From the NCBI GenBank assembly GCA_005281725.1, contig SSBO01000013.1, positions 1,884,681-1,930,912 on the forward strand: a stretch of DNA of 46,232 bases, read 5' to 3'. Under the pieces are notes generated by a model, which ran no database searches, was not told the origin of the DNA, and saw nothing but the letters and a program-made list of their open reading frames with translations. Source of the stretch: Wuchereria bancrofti (Eukaryota > Nematoda > Chromadorea > Rhabditida > Onchocercidae). The translations under genes were made by a program, and so were the position numbers. Below are positions 11,201-20,496 of the stretch, piece after piece (position 1 is the stretch's first letter; each line of letters opens with the position of its first letter).

Positions 11201-14200
11201 TTTATGGAGCAAAATATATCTGTAAGTCCCATGAAAAGATTTTACCTCAGGATGAAGAAGCAAACTTCTAATAGAATTACCACACCATACAAATGAGAAA
11301 CTTACCGCGGTGCACCGTTTGCTACCATTGAAGAATAGCAACTATCACTGCTATCTGATACATATGACCGTACTTCCTCAAAATTGAATTGTGGCTCTCC
11401 TGAAAACACAAATTATACAAAAAAAAAAAGTAGTCAAAAAGGAAATTCGGTTAACCACTTCAATCTCTCTTATGTTGCATCCAACCTCTATCATCTTCTT
11501 TTCTCACCCCAAATTTCTGTTTTCGCAAAACATTTCACTCCAGTAACACTCAGACTTTAATTTGAGAATGTATGTTTTGTCTCAACTGGTACTGATGAAG
11601 GCTTTTTCTTAATGACCACAATGAAAAGTTGCAATCAATTACCTATTGACAGACCAAGATGTGATGCACTTCCCGATGACCATGAATTCATTTCCATTGG
11701 AGCATACTCCAAATTATCTCCAGATGCATCCTCTGACACTAAAAAAAACCAAAATGACCAGCAGAAGTATGAAATAATCAAATCAGAATTTCTCGTCAAA
11801 GCTGCACACCAATATATTCTCTAGCAATTCACTCCTCTACTCTAAAAGATTTTTAGTAACAATCCAAAGGTTGGTAGAATGATTTCTCATCACCCTAAAA
11901 AATAAGAATTTGCTTTATTAAATAAAATCAAAAAAAAAAAAAAAAAGAAAGCAGATGTAGGTAAAAAGCAGGCAAAACTAGTAGCAAATATACCAAAATG
12001 GTACAGTTTTAACAAAATCCTAATGGATGGATGATGTATAGTTAATTCAGACACACCATCTAACTGCTAAAAATAATTCATAGTTGTGTTCATATATAAC
12101 TTGATTAATTCGACCTTTATTATATAAGGCAAATAACACTATGGATATTTTTCACTGTGGATAGAAAATTAGAAACCCTATCGTTTACCGTCTACCTCTC
12201 AGTTTAATGAATATTGAAATGAGGTTTAAAACGATTTTAAACTATCATCATTACTCATCAAATGGAAGCCAACTGTGTTAGCCGGTTCATTAATAATGCT
12301 AAAAAGAAGTAAAAGTTTCGAATGAAATACACAAATATTCCTTAAATGTAAAAGAATATTTTACAAAAGTTTTGTCTCATTTCTCCCATCTTCACTTCTC
12401 TTTAATACTGCTACCAAATACAAATAAGTATTACTTTCGCCAGGTGTTGTCTGCAAGAAATCATCATTGGTACTTGTGCTTCCGGCAACTGAACATGATG
12501 TTCCATCGGCTCGTTCATCACATTCGGGATGTCCACTGGTTGTCGAAATAACTTTTCGAGATTCCGAATGAGGCATGAACTGTTGCTTTAATATGGACGG
12601 ATGCGTTCGTTCGATGGTTGCTTTAATCTGTCGCTCAACGGCTGTTTTAGAAGGACTTGTTTCTTCCAAATCGGTCCGTAATGTGCCGCCACTATAATTT
12701 TCTTTGATTTCAAACTCAAAACTTCACGAAACAAAGTTTGAAAATATCCTCGAGTACATAAGGTAATAATACGAGTGTATACATAACCAACAACCAGAGC
12801 TGACTTATTAGTAGATAAAACGAAAAAATTATTATTCAATAAGTCAAATATGTGAATTCATTACTCACAAGTAGCAATTACAGTAATCCAAAAAATGAAG
12901 AAACGAATGAAATCAGGCAATATTAAACACAGAAAACAATAAAAACCTATAAATCTAAAAGTTTTATTGTTTTCTGTACATAATCATCCCCTTTCTTGCC
13001 CAACCATCCATTTCATAAAATTTCCTTTTGTCATTTCAACTGCTGAAACAAATCGTAAAGAAATTAAAACAAGGAGCATTATTTCTAAATGTTCACTATG
13101 CTTTTACCTCCAATATACAACAGAGTAACATGAAAAGTATTAAGAACCGAACCAATCAACATTGAAATAAGCTTTTTATTAACATTACTTTAGGTAATAT
13201 ATCAAAAAAAAAAAAACTACCTGTCTTCAGTTTCTTCCGTAGCTGACGATGAAGCAAACGAAGAATGATTTCGAAAAAGATTCGACCACTCCAAACTTTC
13301 CAATGACAGTTCTGCTGGGAAATATCCCTTACTATTCTTCTCATTTATTCTTCTGTAATTCTTCTCATTTCCTGTTCTGTAAAAAAGTTCAAACCATTTT
13401 TGCATTAAATTGAAGTTTGAAATTATAGATCAATATATAATCTATGGAACAAGAAAATGAAATTGACCGAGGAACTGCTGATGATGAGGGAAGTGATACT
13501 TTCGTTTCAAAACTTCGCGTTCGATCAATTTTCCTAACTAACGAATTCTGCCCAGACCGTGAATTCTTCAAACAGTTCGCTCTGTAAAAACTAAATCATT
13601 AACGACTCCAAAGAAAAAATCATAACAGTATGTCAGAAAAAGTATGTATAACCAATGATTTAGATGTAAACCATCAACGTAATTTCTTAGAAATTTTTTT
13701 CTGCAAAATATCAAAATAACTTCGTATAAGTTGGCAAAATATAAAATATACCTAGCAGTGGTAGTCGAATCAAACCATAGAAAGGAAGGAACATTGGGCG
13801 ATAGTGTGTCTTCCTGTGCTCTTTCCTGAATTGAATCTGCAGCCCATTTGTAACCGCGTATTTGGGCTCGTCGTTCTTTCAGTGACATTTCATCAGGAGT
13901 CAATTTTCTGAAATGATCACATATAAGTTCTCTAAAAAAACCCACTGTTCCCATGATTTCATATTGAAAGTACCAGTTTCAAAGAACTTCAAGTTCTCTT
14001 TTTTAAAGATATATTTGCAATTATTAGCCTGCTTTCTGAAATTTAGAAAATGAGTAACTAATTGATAACGCAAACTAACATTCACTCATTTTTTCCGTCT
14101 AACAAGTAATGCTAAACTAAATTACTTTGACATTGTGGTTCCTGTTCTTCGAAGTCCACTGTGTGTATGAAGTCGGTCGCGATGAGAATGATACGTAGAA

Positions 14201-17200
14201 GTCAGATGCAGTAGCGGTCTGGAAAAGAGAACCAAAAAAATAATATATAACCAAATAAATGAAAATTTCAAACGTTCTTTACCAAACAAGAAAAGAAATT
14301 CTCAATTTAGAGAGAGAGGAATACCTGAAACATAAAACATAAGTCTGAAGATATATGCTTGCCATAGAAAATTAACTATAATTTACCGAAATGGAGAAAG
14401 GTAATTGCTACAACAAACTAAATTTTGTTAGCAAATGACTGCAGCTATTACTAATGACTTCAAATTAACATATTAAAATGTAAAGGTTTAGAGTTTACTT
14501 TAAAAATAAATCATAGAGTTATGAAAGGACGAAAACCCAAAATTCAAACTAACCCATTCGGCATTTTTTTCTTTTTCTCACATTCTTCTTCGATAATTTT
14601 ATTTAATTTGTTATGTACATCTGCAGCTACTTCTTCGCAATCACACAATGCCCATAACTCACCGGAACCAGATGGCGATGAGCGGCCCATCACCATAAAA
14701 AAATATCTCTCCTGGCAACCAAAACTAGCCATGTACTGTCGCTAAAAATAGAGTAGTAAAGAAATGCTAAGTAACAAACATATAAATATACTTCAATATC
14801 CAAGCATAATGAAATATGAAATCTACTATCTTTTATTAACCCTACCAACTATCATCAAACGACCGAAGAAATGCTGATACATTGCTTGATCAATAATAAA
14901 ACAATCTGTTTTATAATAGAAAACTTCAACTGTACGTTTTGTTTCAGCAAACAAGAATCTGGGTATTTCGTATTCTGATAGAATGCACGAATAATTACGC
15001 TAAACCGAGAAATATTCAAAACTTACAGGAAATTCCACGAAGTCGGTTACTTTGAACGGTGGAATGCCTGACTGTGATAGAGCATCTGAGGGTGCTGGTT
15101 CAATACCTCGTCGACATAAAATTATCGTATGATGATAGAAACATAATCGATGTGGCCCGAGTAATGATGGGTCTTTTGTACATAAATTAATCAATTTCTC
15201 CGAAGATTTAACTGATTTTCGGAACTTTGGATGTTCAACCATCGTTACATCCCAAGCACATTCTGAATATTTTTTAAACAAAACCATTTGCAAAGGATTA
15301 TAAGCAACCGAACAGAATTAAAAAACACTAGTTATACAAAACTTCAAATATTTTTTACTTTAAGAAAGCAGGCTAAAATTAAAGATCTCGGTTTACCATC
15401 AGCCTACAAAATCAAGATAATCCAACAATTCCTATCCAGTACTACCGTTAGAATGCAATTGCTATTTATGGTTTTCTGAATAAGACATATGGCATAACAT
15501 ATTTAATAATTCCATTACTATCAATTTACGCCTTCTGAATAACCTCAGTTCAGGACGAAAATGTAATAGTATATATAAAATATACTATTGTTACCAGTGA
15601 AAAATCAATAATTAAAATTTACCAAAAAATTCGTTAGCAAGAACGGGTCGACCAAGGTGTAAAGCTCGTGCAGGTATCAATGCAGACATTAACATATCGT
15701 ACCATTCATCACTCAACAGATCTGTTTCCGCTCGTAAAACGAGTGTTTCATCAGGTGTCATAATTGCTACACAGTATTTCAATCGACCATCAAACTGCAA
15801 AAAAAAAAAAAAAAAAAAAATTCCAATTGGCAATCTTAAATAAAAAATTGAATAGACGATAACAAAAGAAATGGTATGAATTTTAATGAAGCATTTAAAT
15901 TCTCCACTCTGACTAATGAATGGCAATTGACTGCTTCAATGATTTAACATTCTATATCTCTGAGAATTTTCTATAAATCTTCTCTATCTTCATAATATGC
16001 AGAAAATCTGATTAGTTCAAATTTATCAGGAAAACACTTCCAGAAAACGAAATTTTAAAAAATTATTCGGGAGAGATAAATTGAAATTGAAGCAGAATGA
16101 TGCAAAAGATGTCACAATAACCCTCGCTCACTTAATATTTTGTAGCATAAGTGTGATATCTTTTAAAGCTTTAAGTACATTTATCTATATATATTGCGAA
16201 AAGTAGTATCTGAGTCACTTGGAAGATGGAATGCAATTTTAAAATATTTTAGTTATATACAAAAATCAAATAAGCACTAACGTTAACTTTAACACAGGGA
16301 TTTCCTGACTCTAAAGATTTAATATATTTTTTCAGTTCTTCATAAGCCTAATAAATCCATATAAATCTATTTTTGTCTCCACCTTTATCAGAATGATCTA
16401 CAAGTATCAATTTCCTATGCTGCTTCTTTAAAATTTTGCTAAACTCTTCGTAATTCTTATTTAAAACTTGCTCAGCCTTTATTTTCAATGCGCTGAACAA
16501 ATCAGCGTTATCGCGAAACTCCTGAACAGTTAATTTAAAATGTCCATTCACTACTATATCCTATACAAGCATTACGTACTCTTAACATAACAAATTAAAT
16601 ATTGCATGCAACTAAATACAACATTCATTCCTAAACAATTTTCACTATTTGATATAATGAAGGTTTTTCAAAGATAAATAATAATCAAAATACAACGCAA
16701 TGCGACAAATTTAATCCAGTCTAGTATAAAAAAAAAAAGTTTAATTGATTTCACTTCGTTTCTATTTTTAGTGGTAGTCAACAATGATAGTGGAGGAATT
16801 TGCCATATAAAACATGCCGACGGGAGTGCATACCAAATTCTTCAAATAACTAACATTTTTGAAACTATCTAAATTTTCAAAATTGGAAAAACAATTTTTT
16901 TTGAAATTTTTAGAAAACTTTCATTTTTGAAATTCGAAAAACAAATAAAAGTATTGTTCACTTGAAAAAAAGGAACGCTTGTTAAAAAATATCCCAATCA
17001 AAGTAGTCAGCAATCTTTTAATCAGTTAGTAGAAAATTGTTGCTAGCAATAATATTCCTTGATTTCGCTGATCAGTGAGGAATTCACAGTGATTTTCGAC
17101 ATTAAAAATAGCCTAATCTGTTGGAAATATTTGAACTAAGATGCACTAAAAAAAATCATTAATTGAAAAATCATTAAGAAATTTCCTGTTGGAAAAGGTT

Positions 17201-17843
17201 GCAACTATTCATTCTGCAGATAGTGAAAGAAAGCCAAAGTTTCTTATCTTTCTGCAAAAGCGAATATTTGCAATTTCTCTCAAATGAGAACTTTTCCACT
17301 GAACGAATTAATTAATGAACATAGACCCTTAAGGTGAATGAAAGTATTATGTTGCAATAAGTTTAAAATCACATATGAAAATAATGATTCGGCTTACATG
17401 CCGATTAATGTTGAAACACGTGGAGAGATCAATCAGATGTCGCGGATGTCTGTTCTTCCTTTGAGATTTCTTTTCATTTTCATGTAATTCAAGTGCTCGA
17501 TGACCCAATACTGCGTAATACATCCTTTTTGTTTTCTGAAAAATTAATAAACATTATATAAACATCCAGGATATTAAGCTGTCTGATAAAGATAACTGTT
17601 ATCTTTTTTAAGACAGAATATATACAAATTATCAGAGATTGTCGGTGCTAATTGAAAGATAGTAAATATTTAGGTTTACTAAAGACATAGCTTCTGATTC
17701 ATATGACTATAATTATAGTAAAGATGATGATAGCAATTCAAGAAAAAAACACTTACGACGGGCGAAAATGCAGCTGTAACGTAGCCTGATTTCAACACAC
17801 CTGCTTCTTCTTCCACTGAACTTGAAATTCGTTTTTTGTCCAT
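8279..17843 (-). CDS. ist-1: insulin receptor substrate homologue (PH-PTB scaffold, IST-1/chico type)
   Basis: Coding exons, 5' to 3': 17757-17843, 17398-17535, 15623-15794, 15027-15262, 14554-14741, 14126-14218, 13752-13907, 13221-13376, 12435-12691, 11643-11738, 11306-11399, 11091-11189, 10826-10957, 10509-10687, 9830-9992, 9532-9677, 8987-9254, 8670-8850, and probably 8279-8290 (three codons and a stop). Phases match throughout, giving about 950 residues. The order PH, then IRS-type PTB, then a long Ser-rich disordered tail is diagnostic of insulin receptor substrates. These membrane-recruited scaffolds are phosphorylated by the insulin/IGF receptor and bind PI3K through YxxM motifs; EYAPM (Tyr506) and CYSSM (Tyr548) are present. 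RAYSFG and KRAFSLG resemble basophilic-kinase/14-3-3 sites seen in the family. The start chosen is MDKKRIS; a 15-residue in-frame extension from an ATG at 17986 is possible. The tail exons are less certain than the domain exons. The symbol is given by family, not by proven orthology. Confidence 0.85.
8670..11738 (-). CDS. ist-1: scaffold tail exons 10-18 (PI3K motifs and Ser-rich tail)
   Basis: Nine exons encode residues 495-947. The first two hold the only YxxM motifs I see (Tyr506 in EYAPM, Tyr548 in CYSSM). RAYSFG (558-563) and KRAFSLG (622-628) follow. Later exons are rich in Ser, Thr, Pro and Gly with no folded domain; exon 17 contains DDYVIRDPP and exon 18 is strongly charged (Lys/Asp/Glu). 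Such a tail is typical of receptor-substrate scaffolds, where it serves as a docking platform. Each exon has a standard acceptor and a GT donor. Phases run 1,1,2,2,2,1,2,1,2,0 without a break. Confidence 0.78.
12435..14218 (-). CDS. ist-1: scaffold linker exons 6-9
   Basis: Exons 14126-14218, 13752-13907, 13221-13376 and 12435-12691 encode about residues 274-494, between the PTB domain and the first YxxM motif. The composition is basic and Ser/Thr/His-rich (HSHRDRLHTHSGLRR; LSPNVPSFLWF; SSFASSSATEE) with no fold I recognise. The start of exon 9 is the weakest point: the phase-compatible acceptor is AATTATAG before TGGCGGC, and an alternative AG lies about 35 bases upstream in the same frame. 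A further coding-like block at 13389-13581 sits between exons 7 and 8 and is listed separately. Confidence 0.68.
13389..13581 (-). CDS. possible alternative exon of the scaffold gene
   Basis: A good acceptor (TTTTTACAG) opens a 63-codon frame in phase with exon 7, Ser-rich and like the neighbouring tail (TRSFETKVSLPSSSAVPRSI). It has no strong donor in the phase that exon 8 needs. If included and not spliced, it ends at TGA at 13389-13391, giving a protein of about 420 residues that keeps the PH and PTB domains but lacks both YxxM motifs. Direct joining of exons 7 and 8 without it keeps frame. It could be an alternative terminal exon, an exon whose donor I missed, or a relic. Confidence 0.4.
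14554..15262 (-). CDS. ist-1: PTB (IRS-type) domain exons 4-5 of the scaffold
   Basis: Exons 15027-15262 and 14554-14741 encode residues 133-273. The domain starts CAWDVTMVEHPKF, continues LLGPHRLCFYHHTIILCRR, and ends with RYFFMVMGRSSPSGSGELW and a helix VAADVHNKLNKIIEE. This matches the IRS pattern of a beta-sandwich, a GR-S-x-x-x-GxGE-W segment and a C-terminal helix. In the family this domain binds NPxY phosphotyrosine in the activated receptor. The intron between the two exons (14742-15026) contains a further open frame. Confidence 0.88.
14846..14999 (-). other. open frame inside the PTB intron, exon-like
   Basis: Fifty-one stop-free codons with coding-like composition (IPRFLFAETKRTVEVFYYKT; IIDQAMYQHFFGRLMIV) lie after GGTTTAG and before a GTAGGG donor. 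The block is in the same frame as exon 4, from which it is separated by only 27 bases including one in-frame TAG. Its 3' phase (1) does not fit exon 5 (phase 0). I cannot match it to the PTB fold. It may be a relic exon, a variant exon or chance. Confidence 0.3.
15623..17843 (-). CDS. ist-1: PH domain exons 1-3 of the scaffold
   Basis: Exons 17757-17843, 17398-17535 and 15623-15794 encode residues 1-132. The PH domain runs from about 17 (VLKSGYV) through MYYAVLGHRALELHENEKK, the IDLSTCFNINR strand and LKYCVAIMTPDETLVLRAE to the C-terminal helix with its invariant Trp106 (DEWYDMLMSAL). PH domains of this family bring the scaffold to phosphoinositide-rich membrane near the receptor. Introns 1 and 2 are both phase 0, and the H/F junction across the 1.6 kb second intron fits the domain alignment exactly. 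Confidence 0.88.
16290..16560 (-). pseudogene. broken J-domain fragment inside a scaffold intron
   Basis: One reading frame runs from a TATAG acceptor at 16561 to a GTTAGT donor near 16293. It contains EEFSKILKKQHRKLILVD, then HSDKGGDKNRF and AYEELKKYIKS. This is the helix II / HPD loop / helix III pattern of DnaJ J-domains (compare HPDKGGD and AYE-L), which stimulate Hsp70 ATPase. Two defects are visible: the catalytic HPD tripeptide reads HSD, and an in-frame TAG splits the domain between FIWIY and AYEEL. Helix I is only weakly matched. It lies on the same strand as the host gene and would insert into the PH domain if spliced in, so I read it as a fossil. Confidence 0.6.
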
Positions 17844-17966
17844 TTTTTCTCTTAATTTAATATAAGCAAAAACGATTCTGTAAACAGTATAGACGCTTGC
17901 TTTATCGACATCCAAAATATTGTGACTAGATAGACAGAGCCATAAAATTTCATTCTCCAAACATAC

Positions 17967-18094
17967 CACAGTTACTGGTTTCCCATCTTAATACATCATC
18001 AAAAAGACAGAGTTGAAAATAATGTTGTATCTTCTGGTACTAGGTATTATATGCGTAACAGAGACAATCTCCTTCAGATGAGAAATGAGAAACC
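17967..18094 (-). other. ist-1: 5' leader exon of the scaffold gene
   Basis: A strong TTTATTTCAG acceptor precedes 18094, suitable for SL trans-splicing or a cis-spliced leader. Two donors lie ten bases apart: GTAACT after 17976 and GTATGT after 17967. The acceptor of the next exon is GTTTACAG before 17877. An ATG at 17986 reads MGNQ followed by a stop if the second donor is used. With the first donor it reads through in frame (MGNQIVFAYIKLREK) into MDKKRIS. An upstream ATG ATG TAT TAA also makes a tiny uORF. Confidence 0.5.
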
Positions 18095-18099
18095 CTGAA

Positions 18100-20175
18100 A
18101 TAAAAATTTCATAAAACCAGTTTTTAATATTGCATTGCATAGATCAACTAAAATACGGATAAAAGAGAATACGATAGCGGACATTAGTAGAATAAAAAAA
18201 AGGAAAAAAGAAACAAGAAGAAAAAGACGATATAATTTTGTCAAATACCATAATGATTAGTAGGAAATAAATTAATTTGGAATGAGAAATGAAGAAATGA
18301 GAAGATAAACATAGCTTATAATAATATATCATACGATAAAAATAATGATAAAAATAATAAAATGATGATAAGTATAGCGTGCAATACTGCTATTTGATTG
18401 TAAAGGTGTGACATTATTGGATGTAGAGATGAAAACATCCGAGATGACCTTCTGACATAACGTTTTCATTTTTAAATTATATAAAACTATAAAAAAAAAA
18501 GAAAAGAAAAACTCAACAAAAATACCTAACAGTATTACAAAGAATATGACAATAATTTGGAAAAACATACATAATATTAACAATGTTATCTTTGTTATGA
18601 AGAATGAAATAAAAAAAAGTAAAGTTTTTGTTTTCCTTTGTACTATTTGTTTATTTATCGATTTTCTTAATAAAATTTTTTTCCTTACTACTACTACTAA
18701 TAATAATCAATTATTTAATCTTAGCTACAATCATTTCACATTGATTTTACCCTCTGACCTCTCGTAAAAAAAGCACAAAACATAGTTGTAACTTCGCAGC
18801 GAACAATTTTAACGATAAATTATTGAAATTTCACATCCCATAACTCCTTATGATCATATAAAATGTTCAAATTTATCTTTCTTGTATTAGAAGAAAAAGT
18901 TATGCAAATTAATTCTTCAATTTTATTTCTTCCAAAATTTTCATTCAAATATAAAGTATCAAAATAAGACAATAATTAATAATTCCATATATTATGATAT
19001 AAATCGTTAATTACTTCGATTAATACACCACTATTTGGTTTAATTAAATGACAACTTTGTTTCTATCCTTTTTTTCAATCATTTAGATTCTATTCATTTC
19101 AATTCTTGCAAATGTTTAATCAAACTTATATGCTAAGAATAAAAAAAGGGGTACATTTTGTAATTTTTACAACAGCATTTATCAAAATTTTCTTAATTTA
19201 TCAGAATTCTAATTTGTTATGTAATAGGATAAGGCATATTGCATAAGAGAGTAAAAATTTATCTAATACTAAATAAGATATTAATTAGTCGAATTATTTC
19301 TTTTACGTTAAATTAAAAATTGATTTGCAATTGATATGGTTATATCAAAAAAAAATTAAGCTCTTAATTAAACGGCTAAACAGTATTAGCTAAACAATCA
19401 GGTTTCACTTATTCTGTAGCATATAAATTTTTTAAAAAATCGTTATCAAAAAGAGGAAATTTTTTTTGCTGAAAAGTGATATCTTTGAATGTTTTCTACA
19501 TTTGCATTACAAAACTGATATATTAATAAAATTATACTGCAATAGAAAAACAAAAAGAAACAAAAGTTTTGATTATTGGTAAGCATTACTGGAATAATAA
19601 TTAGTGCTGAAAATTTTTTATTTTCAAAATGATTAAATTCCTATCTGAAAAATATATCACATTCGCATTTGTAACGATTAGCTAAAAAAATTTTATCAAC
19701 AATAATAATTTCAGGAAATCAATATTTCTGATTTTTATCTAAATTTTAATTTCTAATAACCTCATCTTGCTTCATTAAATTCTTAACAGAAAAAAAAGCC
19801 ATCTTAATTGCAGGGAATTGTGCAGTTAGCAGAGAATTTTCTTATCGATTTATATCATAAATAAGAATGAAGGAAAAAATAAAAGTAAAACTATAAAATA
19901 AAGCTAAAAATACATTTTTCAATACTAATTATGGATGTAAAAAAAGGAGAATTTATATTTTAATTTTTTATTCTAATAAGTTTTTTCAACTTTACTTTGA
20001 ACATTTAGCTCAATTCAATTCTAAAAACAAAGATTCTATTAAAGTTGAGAAATGTCTATGGATTACAGAATTTAAAAAAAAAAAGAAAAACTTTTTAAAG
20101 ATGGAAGAATTACAAAGTTACTACAGCAGCTAACTTCATTGAAATACATGCATCATTTATAATAATATCATATAA
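18100..20175. other. A+T-rich upstream flank of the scaffold gene
   Basis: I see no exon with credible splice sites. The frames found here (for example 18329-18583 minus and 18546-18767 plus) are Phe/Ile/Leu-rich by composition and unlike the real exons. The promoter of the scaffold gene probably lies in this stretch, but no defined element can be named. Confidence 0.5.
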
Positions 20176-20325
20176 AATATAATTTTTTTTTAAAAATATG
20201 TAAAAAAGTCTAATTGTACTTAAGTGCTACAAAGAATATGCAAAAAATGTGCGCAAAATCTTAAATTAAAGTTAAAATTAAGATTAAAGCATTGCTTTTA
20301 CACTTTTCTTTCAAGCAACAATAAC
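20176..20325 (+). repeat. left copy of a 150-base exact duplication beside the gap
   Basis: Every base matches 20347-20496, the first 150 bases after the run of Ns. The copy ends exactly at the gap edge and the other begins exactly at it. This is the signature of two contig ends that overlap but were not merged. Confidence 0.95.
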
Positions 20326-20346
20326 NNNNNNNNNNNNNNNNNNNNN
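20326..20346. other. assembly gap, 21 Ns
   Basis: A run of 21 unknown bases bounded by identical 150-base sequences. The gap most likely represents no missing sequence; the window would then be 171 bases too long here. Confidence 0.97.
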
Positions 20347-20496
20347 AATATAATTTTTTTTTAAAAATATGTAAAAAAGTCTAATTGTACTTAAGTGCTA
20401 CAAAGAATATGCAAAAAATGTGCGCAAAATCTTAAATTAAAGTTAAAATTAAGATTAAAGCATTGCTTTTACACTTTTCTTTCAAGCAACAATAAC
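20347..20496 (+). repeat. right copy of the 150-base duplication beside the gap
   Basis: Identical to 20176-20325. The 72-codon frame starting at 20395 lies partly in this copy and is not considered a gene. Confidence 0.95.

Noticed and set aside
11612..11824. Plus-strand 70-codon frame
   Set aside because: It is antisense to scaffold exon 10, whose frame, phase and YxxM motif are well supported.
14521..14745. Plus-strand 74-codon frame
   Set aside because: It is antisense to PTB exon 5 of the scaffold, which carries clear domain motifs.
16290..16560. Regular exon of the scaffold encoding a J-domain
   Set aside because: It contains an in-frame stop and would insert into the middle of the PH domain, whose exons 2 and 3 already join perfectly in phase 0.
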